Positions 1-12,100 of a stretch of 64,000 bases of DNA are shown here, in pieces (within the stretch, counting starts at the first letter, position 1; each line of letters starts with the position of its first letter). This DNA comes from Rhynchopus euleeides (lineage: Eukaryota; Euglenozoa; Diplonemea; Diplonemida; Diplonemidae). The notes beneath the pieces are model-generated. The model was given only the letters and a program-made list of their open reading frames with translations. It had not been told where the DNA came from and searched no databases. Location: NCBI GenBank assembly GCA_963210315.1, contig OY723257.1, positions 62,001 through 126,000 on the forward strand. The letters run 5' to 3'. The translations under genes were made by a program, and so were the position numbers.

Positions 1-85
1 CAAAAGCAGATGCTTTGGGAAAGATTTTTGCCTTACTAAGACCTTGATCAGACTGGCCTCCGAGAAGGACCAGTACCGACTTTGG
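1..85 (-). other. Start of ITS1 (partial)
   Basis: This stretch lies immediately downstream of the 18S 3' terminus in the rRNA reading direction (minus strand), so by position it is the beginning of the first internal transcribed spacer. It has no conserved motif of its own, and the window edge cuts it. Confidence 0.6.
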
Positions 86-779
86 TAATGATCCTGCTGC
101 AGGTTCACCTACAGCAACCTTGTTACGACTTTTGCTTCCTCTAGCTGAAAAATATTGCTTGGGTTCGGAACGCAACAATTGGAAATCCAAGAGTCGCAAC
201 CTCCCCCAAGCTCTATCCTACAGCCAATCGGTAGCAACGACGGGCGGTGTGTACAAATGGCAGGGACGTAATCAGTGCAAGCTGATGACTTGCGCCTACT
301 AGGCATTCCTCATTCAAGGAGAATAATTGCAATCATCGATCCTCATCACGACGCAAGTTCAAAAGATTTCCCTTCCTCTTCAAGATAGGTTGCCGAAAGG
401 CAATCAGACTCGTTGAATGCGTCAGTGTAGTGCGCGTGCAGCCTAGGACATTTAGGAGCATCACAGACCTGCTATTGGCTCGCTCTTCCGCGTGCTATAG
501 ACGCACGCAGTCCCCTTAAGAAGTGGATTCCTTGTTTCAAGTAAGGTCTAGGACCAGACTTGCCTTGCGGACAACAGGCTCACCTATTTAAGGGTCGAGA
601 TCTCGTTCGTTAACGGAATCAACCAGACAAATCACTCCACCAACCAGGAGCGGCCATGCACCACCACACAATGGATCGAGAAAGAGCTCTCAATCTGTCA
701 ATCCTTACATTGTCCTGACCTAGTAAAATTCCCCGTGTTGAGTCAAATTAAGCCGCATACTCCACGCCTGGTGGTGTCA

Positions 780-812
<33 letters not shown>

Positions 813-1235
813 ATGTACTCCCCCCTGAACCCATAATCTTTGATTTCTCGTTTCAAGGGTAGTGCCGTAGGGGCCATAGTGGTGCACCCTTCGATCCTGA
901 GACGGCATCGTTTACAGTCGTGGACTACGACGGTATCTGATCATCTTCGATCCCCACACTCTCGTTCTTGATTAATGAAGACATTCTTGTCGAATGCTTT
1001 CGCAGAAGTTCGTCTTCCCGCGATCTAAGAATTTCACCTCTGACGTGGGAGTACGTACGACCCCGGCAGTCCCTATTGATCCCGCTGAACCGCGGTCTTA
1101 CTTGAATCCGAAGATACGAGAAAGAATCCAACGGCTCGAATTACTCCTTCTCGGGCTGAAAACCAACAAAATAGAACCGAGAGGATCGATCCCTTGTTAT
1201 TCCATGCTTTGGAGGATCCTTGAAATCGGTAGTGG
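86..1235 (-). rRNA. 18S (SSU) rRNA, 3' part only
   Basis: Read on the minus strand, this contains the universal SSU landmarks: AAACTTAAAGGAATTGACGG near 800, TTGTACACACCGCCCGTC near 240-260, AAGTCGTAACAAGG near 115-128 and a GGATCATTA terminus at 86-94. The central region with the TCTATTTTGTTGGTTTTC block lies near 1155-1175. Upstream of that the similarity ends in the V4 area near 1235, where unrelated GGACAG-rich repeats begin, so roughly the 5' third or more of the gene is missing. This is a truncated rDNA unit, produced either by a rearrangement or an assembly junction. The 3' hairpin sequence (GCTGTAGGTGAACCTGCAGC) differs from the common TTCCGTAGG form, which may help placement. Confidence 0.95.
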
Positions 1236-2750
1236 ACAGTAGCGGACAGTAGCGGACAGGGCGGACATTTCCTTGTGGAAAAAGTGCCCGAAAAAAAAAA
1301 TTCGAAAAGGTCCCCCTTACAGAATTAGCCTTTTTTCAAAAAATCGGAAAATTTCGGACCGCAATTTGTACCCAAGAAAGTGCCGAATTTTCGGACTTGG
1401 TCCGATTTGAACGATTTCCGTGCCTCTTGCAACCCCCATGAGGGGGGGGGCTGCTGTTTCGGGTTCTTCCGGTGGTACATGCTGGGGTGTCAGGACAGGG
1501 AATCCTGCTCGCTGTACCCGGTGATCCCTGACGCAGCCAGGAAGTGGAGAGCCTTGGAACCCTGGTTGAGGCCTGTAACACCCGGCCTTCCTGCCACTTG
1601 TGGCATTGTGGAGTGGAGGTGGATATGGAGAAGGTTCTCTCTCCGTCCGGTCGAGCACAACCGTCCTCTCCAGCCAGGGGTCATCTACTTTCCAAACAAG
1701 GGCCAGGAACATGCTCAAACAAACCAATTGATCAGAAAATCTGGCTTGCCGTGGAATCATTGAGCATTGGGGAGTGGTTTGCCCCCTTGCTGCGTATGAC
1801 ATGTCCATTTTTGACGATTTTTGGGCAGAATTTGGTGCGTGGGACCTTTCGATTTTCATGTTTTTTTTCGGAATTTCGTGGGGACCGGTACCCCATTTGA
1901 GGGCCAAAAATCTCATTTCCGAGGCCTGGGAATGGTCGCAGTGGCCTCAGATGTCCAAAAACGTTCAATTGACCTCTCCTCGAAAAAAAAATCGAAAGGT
2001 CCCCCCTACTACTGGCACCCCGGATTAGGACATGTCTCTGGGGGTGTCCGGGGGGCATTTTTGGCCCATTTTTGGCTGGGGAAAATGGGCCATTTTTCAC
2101 GATTTTTTTCGATTTTTTGTCCGGACCGGCACCGCATTTGAGGGGCCAAAATCTGATTTCCGAGGCCCGGGAATGGTCGCAGTGGCTTCATTTGGCCAAA
2201 AACGTTCAATTTACCCCTCCCCAAAAAAAAATTCGAAAGGGTCCCCCTACAAATCGCCGGTCTTAGGAAATTTTTTTTTGGGCACCCAGATTTCAAAATT
2301 TTTCAAACTATTTTCTGGACCAAAAATCAAACTATTGAGGTCCTGGCCGGACATGTCCGGGGGGGGGGGGTCAAAATTGGATTTCCCGAATTTCCGGGTC
2401 CGGACATGTCCGCCCGGACATCCGGACACCAGAAAATGTCCGCCCGGTCTGTGCAGGGAAGATGGCTCGGCGTGAAAAATAACCTGATGCCATGCAAGGT
2501 ACTCCCCTAGTTTTCAATGGAAATTGGCCCATATCAACAGGAAATGGCTGGAACACCCGTCGTTTCAGCAGGTTCACCCGTCGTGCCGACGGGTGCCACC
2601 CGTCGACTCGACGGGTGGACCCGTCGTTTCACCCGTCGTCATTTCACCCGTCGTCCCGACTAGTCGTCCGGGCGACTAGTCCGTGGTGGGCCCGGACATC
2701 CGGACACCCGGATTTCCGGTCCGGATATGTCCGCCCTGTCCGCCCTGAAA
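1236..2750. repeat. Repeat block bounded by inverted repeats, replacing the 18S 5' end
   Basis: The left edge holds GGACAGGGCGGACATTTCC (1254-1272). The right edge holds its near-perfect inverse complement (2723-2741, one mismatch). Inside, about 115 bp at 1892-2007 is repeated directly at 2132-2247 (period about 240 bp, about 85-90% alike by eye). CCGGACATGTCCGG-type palindromes lie at 2345-2440 and 2690-2730. The structure suggests a non-autonomous inverted-repeat element. No ORF in it looks coding. Confidence 0.6.
2551..2662. repeat. CACCCGTCG short repeat cluster
   Basis: The 9-mer CACCCGTCG (or a near variant) occurs about six times directly and about twice in inverse orientation (CGACGGGTG) in roughly 110 bp, so the segment can form several hairpins. 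It sits inside the inverted-repeat block at 1236-2750. Confidence 0.6.
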
Positions 2751-2932
2751 TCGCCTAAGGGGCCGGGGGAAATCCAGGAAATTCGGGAAATCCAGGAATA
2801 TGAAGAATCCTCCTTTACCATTCAAGACTTACGCCTGCATTGGGCACGCTGGTTTGTTCACAGTAACATCGGTGGTCGACCCGTATGCGCATGGTGTACG
2901 CGTAAGCGCTTTCAACTCCCGTATCCCGGATC

Positions 2933-5900
2933 TGCATGCACTCAGGTCAGGGATATCTCTTGATCCTCATGCACTCAGCTCAGGGACGTCTCTTGATCTT
3001 CATGCACTCAGGTCAGGGATTTCTCTTGATCTTCATGCACTCAGCTCAGGGATTTCTCTTGATCTGCATGCACTCAGCTCAGGGATTTCTCTTGATCTGC
3101 CTGCACTCAGGTCAGGGATTTCCCTTGATCTGCATGCACTCAGCTCAGGGACTTCTCTTGATCTTCATGCACTCAGCTCAGGGATTTCTCTTGATCTGCA
3201 TGCACTCAGGTCAGGGATTTCTCTTGATCTGCATGCACTCAAGTCAGGGATATCTCTTGATCCTCATGCACTCAGCTCAGGGACTTCTCTTGATCTTCAT
3301 GCACTCAGGTCAGGGACTTCTCTTGATCTTCATGCACTCAGCTCAGGGATTTCTCTTGATCTGCCTGCACTCAGGTCAGGGATTTCTCTTGATCTGCATG
3401 CACTCAGCTCAGGGACTTCTCTTGATCTTCATGCACTCAGCTCAGGGATTTCTCTTGATCTGCATGAACTCAGCTCAGGGAATTCTCTTGATCTTCATGC
3501 ACTCAGGTCAGGGATGTCTCTTGATCTGCCTGCACTCAGGTCATGGATTTCTCTTGATCTGCCTGCACTCAGGTCAGGGATTTCTCTTGATCTGCATGCA
3601 CTCAGGTCAGGCATTTCTCTTGATCTTCATGCACTCAGGTCAGGGATTTCTCTTGATCTGCATGAACTCAGCTCAGGGATTTCTCTTGATCTTCATGCAC
3701 TCAGGTCAGGGATGTCTCTTGATCTGCCTGCACTCAGGTCATGGATTTCTCTTGATCTGCCTGCACTCAGGTCAGGGATTTCTCTTGATCTGCATGCACT
3801 CAGGTCAGGGATATCTCTTGATCCTCATGCACTCAGCTCAGGGACTTCTCTTGATCTTCATGCACTCAGGTCAGGGATTTCTCTTGATCTTCATGCACTC
3901 AGCTCAGGGATTTCTCTTGATCTGCATGAACTCAGCTCAGGGATTTCTCTTGATCTTCATGCACTCAGGTCAGGGATGTCTCTTGATCTGCCTGCACTCA
4001 GGTCATGGATTTCTCTTGATCTGCCTGCACTCAGGTCAGGGATTTCTCTTGATCTTCATGCACTCAGGTCAGGGATTTCTCTTGATCTGCATGAACTCAG
4101 CTCAGGGATTTCTCTTGATCTTCATGCACTCAGGTCAGGGATGTCTCTTGATCTGCCTGCACTCAGGTCATGGAGTTCTCTTGATCTGCCTGCACTCAGG
4201 TCAGGGATTTCTCTTGATCTGCATGCACTCAGGTCAGGGATATCTCTTGATCCTCATGCACTCAGCTCAGGGACTTCTCTTGATCTTCATGCACTCAGGT
4301 CAGGGATTTCTCTTGATCTTCATGCACTCAGCTCAGGGATTTCTCTTGATCTGCATGAACTCAGCTCAGGGATTTCTCTTGATCTTCATGCACTCAGGTC
4401 AGGGATGTCTCTTGATCTGCCTGCACTCAGGTCAGGCATTTCTCTTGATCTTCATGCACTCAGGTCAGGGATTTCTCTTGATCTGCATGCACTCAGGTCA
4501 GGGATATCTCTTGATCCTCATGCACTCAGCTCAGGGACTTCTCTTGATCTTCATGCACTCAGCTCAGGGATTTCTCTTGATCTTCATGCACTCAGCTCAG
4601 GGATTTCTCTTGATCTTCATGCACTCAGGTCAGGGATTTCTCTTGATCTTCATGCACTCAGGTCAGGGATATCTCTTGATCCTCATGCACTCAGCTCAGG
4701 GACTTCTCTTGATCTTCATGCACTCAGGTCAGGGATTTCTCTTGATCTTCATGCACTCAGCTCAGGGATTTCTCTTGATCTTCATGCACTCAGGTCAGGG
4801 ATTTCTCTTGATCTTCATGCACTCAGGTCAGGGATTTCTCTTGATCTGCATGCACTCAGGTCAGGGATATCTCTTGATCCTCATGCACTCAGCTCAGGGA
4901 CGTCTCTTGATCTTCATGCACTCAGGTCAGGGATTTCTCTTGATCTTCATGCACTCAGCTCAGGGATTTCTCTTGATCTGCCTGCACTCAGGTCAGGGAT
5001 TTCTCTTGATCTGCATGCACTCAGCTCAGGGACTTCTCTTGATCTTCATGCACTCAGCTCAGGGATTTCTCTTGATCTGCATGCACTCAGGTCAGGGATT
5101 TCTCTTGATCTGCATGCACTCAGGTCAGGGATTTCTCTTGATCTGCATGCACTCAGGTCAGGGATATCTCTTGATCCTCATGCACTCAGCTCAGGGACTT
5201 CTCTTGATCTTCATGCACTCAGGTCAGGGATTTCTCTTGATCTGCATGCACTCAGCTCAGGGATTTCTCTTGATCTGCCTGCACTCAGGTCAGGAATTTC
5301 TCTTGATCTGCATGCACTCAGCTCAGGGACTTCTCTTGATCTTCATGCACTCAGCTCAGGGATTTCTCTTGATCTGCATGAACTCAGCTCAGGGAATTCT
5401 CTTGATCTTCATGCACTCAGGTCAGGGATGTCTCTTGATCTGCCTGCACTCAGGTCATGGATTTCTCTTGATCTGCCTGCACTCAGGTCAGGGATTTCTC
5501 TTGATCTGCATGCACTCAGGTCAGGGATATCTCTTGATCCTCATGCACTCAGCTCAGGAACTTCTCTTGATCTTCATGCACTCAGGTCAGGGATTTCTCT
5601 TGATCTTCATGCACTCAGCTCAGGGATTTCTCTTGATCTGCATGAACTCAGCTCAGGGATTTCTCTTGATCTTCAAGCACTCAGGTCAGGGATGTCTCTT
5701 GATCTGCCTGCACTCAGGTCAGGCATTTCTCTTGATCTTCATGCACTCAGGTCAGGGATTTCTCTTGATCTGCATGCACTCAGGTCAGGGATATCTCTTG
5801 ATCCTCATGCACTCAGCTCAGGGACTTCTCTTGATCTTCATGCACTCAGGTCAGGGATTTCTCTTGATCTTCATGCACTCAGCTCAGGGATTTCTCTTGA

Positions 5901-8826
5901 TCTGCATGAACTCAGCTCAGGGATTTCTCTTGATCTTCATGCACTCAGGTCAGGGATGTCTCTTGATCTGCCTGCACTCAGGTCAGGCATTTCTCTTGAT
6001 CTTCATGCACTCAGGTCAGGGATTTCTCTTGATCTGCATGCACTCAGGTCAGGGATATCTCTTGATCCTCATGCACTCAGCTCAGGGACTTCTCTTGATC
6101 TTCATGCACTCAGGTCAGGGATTTCTCTTGATCTTCATGCACTCAGCTCAGGGATTTCTCTTGATCTTCATGCACTCAGGTCAGGGATTTCTCTTGATCT
6201 GCATGCACTCAGGTCAGGGATATCTCTTGATCCTCATGCACTCAGCTCAGGAACTTCTCTTGATCTTCATGCACTCAGGTCAGGGATTTCTCTTGATCTT
6301 CATGCACTCAGGTCAGGGATTTCTCTTGATCTGCATGCACTCAGGTCAGGGATATCTCTTGATCCTCATGCACTCAGCTCAGGGACTTCTCTTGATCTTC
6401 ATGCACTCAGGTCAGGGATTTCTCTTGATCTTCATGCACTCAGCTCAGGGATTTCTCTTGATCTGCATGCACTCAGGTCAGGGATATCTCTTGATCCTCA
6501 TGCACTCAGCTCAGGGACTTCTCTTGATCTTCATGCACTCAGGTCAGGGATTTCTCTTGATCTTCATGCACTCAGCTCAGGGATTTCTCTTGATCTGCAT
6601 GAACTCAGCTCAGGGATTTCTCTTGATCTTCATGCACTCAGGTCAGGGATGTCTCTTGATCTGCCTGCACTCAGGTCAGGCATTTCTCTTGATCTTCATG
6701 CACTCAGGTCAGGGATTTCTCTTGATCTGCATGCACTCAGGTCAGGGATATCTCTTGATCCTCATGCACTCAGCTCAGGGACTTCTCTTGATCTTCATGC
6801 ACTCAGGTCAGGGATTTCTCTTGATCTTCATGCACTCAGCTCAGGGATTTCTCTTGATCTTCATGCACTCAGGTCAGGGATTTCTCTTGATCTTCATGCA
6901 CTCAGGTCAGGGATATCTCTTGATCCTCATGCACTCAGCTCAGGGACTTCTCTTGATCTTCATGCACTCAGGTCAGGGATTTCTCTTGATCTTCATGCAC
7001 TCAGCTCAGGGATTTCTCTTGATCTTCATGCACTCAGGTCAGGGATTTCTCTTGATCTTCATGCACTCAGGTCAGGGATTTCTCTTGATCTGCATGCACT
7101 CACGTCAGGGATATCTCTTGATCCTCAGGCACTCAGCTCAGGGACTTCTCTTGATCTTCATGCACTCAGGTCAGGGATTTCTCTTGATCTTCATGCACTC
7201 AGCTCAGGGATTTCTCTTGATCTTCATGCACTCAGGTCAGGGATTTCTCTTGATCTGCATGCACTCAGGTCAGGGATATCTCTTGATCCTCAGGCACTCA
7301 GCTCAGGGACTTCTCTTGATCTTCATGCACTCAGGTCAGGGATTTCTCTTGATCTTCATGCACTCAGCTCAGGGATTTCTCTTGATCTTCATGCACTCAG
7401 GTCAGGGATTTCTCTTGATCTGCATGCACTCAGGTCAGGGATATCTCTTGATCCTCAGGCACTCAGCTCAGGGACTTCTCTTGATCTTCATGCACTCAGG
7501 TCAGGGATTTCTCTTGATCTTCATGCACTCAGGTCAGGGATTTCTCTTGATCTGCATGCACTCAGGTCAGGGATATCTCTTGATCCTCAGGCACTCAGCT
7601 CAGGGACTTCTCTTGATCTTCATGCACTCAGGTCAGGGATTTCTCTTGATCTTCATGCACTCAGCTCAGGGATTTCTCTTGATCTTCATGCACTCAGGTC
7701 AGGGATTTCTCTTGATCTGCATGCACTCAGGTCAGGGATATCTCTTGATCCTCATGCACTCAGCTCAGGGACGTCTCTGGATCTTCATGCACTCAGGTCA
7801 GGGATTTCTCTTGATCTTCATGCACTCAGCTCAGGGACTTCTCTTGATCTGCATGCACTCAGCTCAGGGATTTCTCTTGATCTGCCTGCACTCAGGTCAG
7901 GGATTTCTCTTGATCTGCATGCACTCAGCTCAGGGACTTCTCTTGATCTTCATGCACTCAGCTCAGGAATTTCTCTTGATCTGCATGCACTCAGCTCAGG
8001 GATTTCTCTTGATCTTCATGCACTCAGGTCAGGGATTTCTCTTGATCTTCATGCACTCAGGTCAGGGATATCTCTTGATCCTCAGGCACTCAGCTCAGGG
8101 ACTTCTCTTGATCTTCATGCACTCAGGTCAGGGATTTCTCTTGATCTGCATGCACTCAGGTCAGGGATATCTCTTGATCCTCAGGCACTCAGCTCAGGGA
8201 CTTCTCTTGATCTTCATGCACTCAGGTCAGGGATTTCTCTTGATCTTCATGCACTCAGCTCAGGGATTTCTCTTGATCTTCATGCACTCAGGTCAGGGAT
8301 TTCTCTTGATCTGCATGCACTCAGGTCAGGGATATCTCTTGATCCTCATGCACTCAGCTCAGGGACGTCTCTGGATCTTCATGCACTCAGGTCAGGGATT
8401 TCTCTTGATCTTCATGCACTCAGCTCAGGGACTTCTCTTGATCTGCATGCACTCAGCTCAGGGATTTCTCTTGATCTGCCTGCACTCAGGTCAGGGATTT
8501 CTCTTGATCTGCATGCACTCAGCTCAGGGACTTCTCTTGATCTTCATGCACTCAGCTCAGGAATTTCTCTTGATCTGCATGCACTCAGCTCAGGGATTTC
8601 TCTTGATCTTCATGCACTCAGGTCAGGGATTTCTCTTGATCTTCATGCACTCAGCTCAGGGATTTCTCTTGATCTGCATGCACTCAGGTCAGGGATATCT
8701 CTTGATCTTCATGCACTCAGCTCAGGGATTTCTCTTGATCTTCATGCACTCAGCTCAGGGATTTCTCTTGATCTGCCTGCACTCAGCTCAGGGATTTGTC
8801 TTGATCTGCCTGCACTCAGCTCAGGG
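2933..8826. repeat. 33-bp minisatellite array, about 179 copies
   Basis: The unit begins CTCAGGTCAGGGATTTCTCT and continues TGATCTTCATGCA. Variants are limited to a few positions: GGTCA versus GCTCA, GGATTT/GGATAT/GGACTT, and CTTCAT/CTGCAT/CTGCCT/CCTCAT. Blocks of variants recur in the same order, for example ...CCTCAT-CTTCAT-CTTCAT-CTGCAT..., so there is higher-order repeat structure. Because 33 is a multiple of 3 and the unit has no stop in two plus frames, ORFs of about 2000 codons arise in both (repeat SGISLDLHALR in one, LLIFMHSGQGF in the other). Two long frames open at once with no independent codon signature argue for a consequence of the period rather than coding. Confidence 0.95.
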
Positions 8827-9148
8827 GGGGGACCAACGATTTCTTAAGCTACAGTTTCTGTACTTCATTGGTATACACACTCGTGCTCCCTGGTCGGCTG
8901 GGTTTGGTTGGGCCCCCCCCCCCCCCCTCCCTTGGGCATCCCCCATTCCACCCCTTCCCTCACCCTTTTCCCCTTTCCAATCTTCTTGACCTTGTGGGCG
9001 GGCAGAGCCGGGAGGGCTGGTTGGGCCTTAGATTCATTTTACTGCAACCAACAACCCACTCCCCCTTGGGCCACTTGTCCCTTGGGCTCTGTTCCCCACC
9101 ATCCATCCCCCTCCACTCCCCCAACCCCCAACCCCACGAGCACGAGCG
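8827..9148. other. Low-complexity spacer between minisatellite and long ORF
   Basis: C-rich and pyrimidine-rich on the plus strand, with runs of C at about 8918-8931 and many CCC/CCA triplets. I see no gene, RNA or clear promoter here. Confidence 0.5.
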
Positions 9149-12100
9149 ATGGAAGGGCGAGAGCCGCCCAGGCGATGGCAGGCCCAGATGGGGGCGACGC
9201 TGGCGGTCGTGGCGCTCGCGGTGCTGACGACAGCACCGCTGGAGCAGAAGCAGCCCGGGTCGCCCCCGGTAGCGCAGCCCGGGTCGCCCCCGGTCGCAGG
9301 AGAGCGCGGGCTGGCCGCCCCTGACGAGGGGCGCGCCAGGCGAGAGGAGCAGGGGCCTCGTGCGAGGCCTCTGCTGACACCCTGCCTGCAAGGCAGGGGA
9401 GCGCGTCGGCCTCACCCGCCGGCAGTGCGCACCTCTCGCGGGAAAGTAGTGGTTGCGGCACGCCCACCACGTCCCCCCAACATGCTGCAAGCGGCGGTTC
9501 CGCTAACGGTGAGGCCGCCGGGCCGTGCCCCAGCCCACCGACAGCAGCGGAAGGGGTGGCAGCCCGGGTCGCCCCCGGTCCCCGCGAGTTGGCTGGGCCA
9601 GGTCCCCCGAGGGACCAGGCCAACGGTACCGCTGCCTGTGTCTCTCCCCTCCCCCCTTGGGGGCCCCATGGGTGGATTGGGTGGGAGGTGGAACGGGAGC
9701 TGGGCCACCCCCCCTTTGGGTGGCGAATGGGTGGTGGCAGGGAGGGTGCCCCCCCCCCGTTGGGGTGGTGACCGGGTGGTGGCAGGGAGGGTCGGTGGGG
9801 ACAACAACAGCAACGAAGCCAGCGTGGCCGACACGGGTCTCGCGAACGGGAGCGCTGTCCAGCTAGCCCCACGCCGGCTCAGGGTCAGGACACCAGCAGT
9901 CTTCTCATCGATGCATCGCAACAATACATACCGCATCGCACGGACGGGGTGTGAGACGCCGCGTGCTGCGGGTCACTACGACAACGGGCACCTCACTACA
10001 TGTGGCGCCATCACTGCTGCGGGCCTGGCACACAGCAACGGGACTTTTTCTACTGCATTCCCTGTCGGCGGGACGCGGTGGGCAACGGGCTATTCTGACG
10101 ACACTATCTGCAGGCAGCTGACATCAACGAAGGAGGTGGGGTGCATGTTGGACTGCAGCGTGTACAGGGCAGCGAGGACGCACGGTGGGCGTCTGGCGAC
10201 TGGGGACGACAAAGGCAAAGTACGTGTGAGGGACTTGAAAGGGTTGCGGAGCGCCACAGTGCTGGAGCGTAGCAGCGGGGAGGTTTACAGCATTGCGGGG
10301 TCGGGCCTGAGGAACTTCGGCGGGCCAGGGGGGAGGTGTGGTGGCAGACAGACGTGTGCGGACCCCAAGCCGACCCTCTCCGACCTCAAGGGCTCCACTT
10401 GCACCTGCGCGGTCAACAACACAGTGACAGTGACTGGGGTGAAGACAACATGCACGCGCGATGAGGCCGTGGCAAAGCCGTGGGGTGACGGTCGGACCTG
10501 CAAGGACCCCAACATAAAGTGCTCGTGGGACTGCGGCAGCGGCGACGACGGCACCTGTGGGGCAGGGTGGGGCATTCACGGCCGGGCCAGACTACTCCGG
10601 GTGTTATGGTGGGCGGCGCAGCGGAGCGGCATCGTGGGGCCAATGGTGGCGGGGGTGGCGCTGCTCTGCGGCGACGTGGGAGCCAGTGTGGCATGGGTGG
10701 CGCAGGTGACGGGGCGAGCAGCCTGGGGGCCCATGGCAGAGGGCCGCCTCCGCGTCGCCCGCTTGCAGCTGGTGTGGATCGGGTGGACGCTCTGGTGCGG
10801 GGCGTGTGTGGAGGCGGAGGCAGGAGGCTGGGAGGGGCTGCAGGGGAGCGGCGCGGTGCTGCTGAGTGCGGGGTGGCTGGGTGCGCGGTGGGCGACCCTC
10901 CGCGCTCACATGGCGTGGTGGCCGAGTGGGGCGCAGGCCCTCTCCCTGACGCTGTGGATGCTTGTGGTGCTGGCGGGAGTGGCGGACCCGATGGGGCTGT
11001 TGCCTGCGTGGGGAGTGGAGGGCCTCGCCTGGGTGGATGTGGCAGCGGGCGCAGCAGGCGGGTGGGTGACGGGACTGTGCGGGGCCGCGGGTCCGTGGCT
11101 GCTCATGGCGTGTGCGCAGCTGAGCATCTGGTGGCTCTTTGAGCCGTACCCTCGGGAGGGCCGCCAGCCCAGACGCAGATGGCGGGCTCGCCGACCGAGC
11201 CGAGCGGTGTCGATGTGGTGGGTGGGAGGAGGGCGTCGCCTGGTACGGCGGGCGGCGCTCATGGGGGTGCGAGTGTTCGGGGGCGCCCGCCGGGGGGACG
11301 GGGTGCTTTGCCCAGGGCCGGGACCGGGAGTGGCGCACGTGCCCTCGGAGTGCTGGAAGCCAGACGGGCCACCGGAGGAGGCCCTCCCGGTCCTGCAGGC
11401 AGCTGGGGTACGAAGCTGTGTACCAGGGGACAACCTGGTCGTGGCAGACGGCGCGTTGCAGCGCTGGGCAGACGCGGGCGAGTGTGTGGTGGTGTGGGTG
11501 CAGGGCGGGGACCTCCCGGTGGTGTACGCAGCACCGACGTACCGGGCCAAGACGCGGGAGGCTCTCCGCCGGTACCCCAAGGTGGTGCTGGCGCCGTCGG
11601 AGACGGGGGTTGCCTGTGCGGTTGCGTCGGAAGCGCAGGCGACGAGGCTGATGGGCAAGGGGCGGCTGGTCTGGGATGCGAGCGGTGACGGAGCGGCTTG
11701 CGTAGCGCTGGCACCGGACGCGCTGAGCGGTGGGGGCGAGGGGCAGAGCATGCGGGCGGTGGACGCCATCCTGCCGGTCGGAGCATCCCGGGTCCCCAAC
11801 GTGTCGCAGCACGACTGTGGGTACCTGGCGCTAGGGTACGAGCAGGAGGAGGTGCAGAGCGAGCGGGACGCGATCGCAACGCTGGCTGCGAGTCAGCCCA
11901 ACCTCAAGGGCTTCTTCACGTCGCCGGAGGCATACGCGGAGTACCTATGCGGGGTGCGAGCGGAGAGGCACATGGACCACCTCACCCTGCACCTCGCGGC
12001 GCGTGAGGGGGACTTCCAGGTGCTGGTGGTGCAGCCGGGGCAGCCCACGCTCCTCATCGGGGCGGTCCCCAAGAAGCCGCGCCCCAAAGCGCCGAGGGGA

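Noticed and set aside
2800..8989. Two overlapping ORFs of about 2015 codons as giant repeat proteins
   Set aside because: They follow from a 33-bp stop-free unit; both frames are equally open and there is no recognisable non-repeat domain.
9149..9810. Signal peptide and GSPPVA repeats at the start of the long ORF as a real N-terminus
   Set aside because: Composition-driven open frame upstream of a decayed WD40 copy; no domain and no conserved start, so the LINE start is left undecided.
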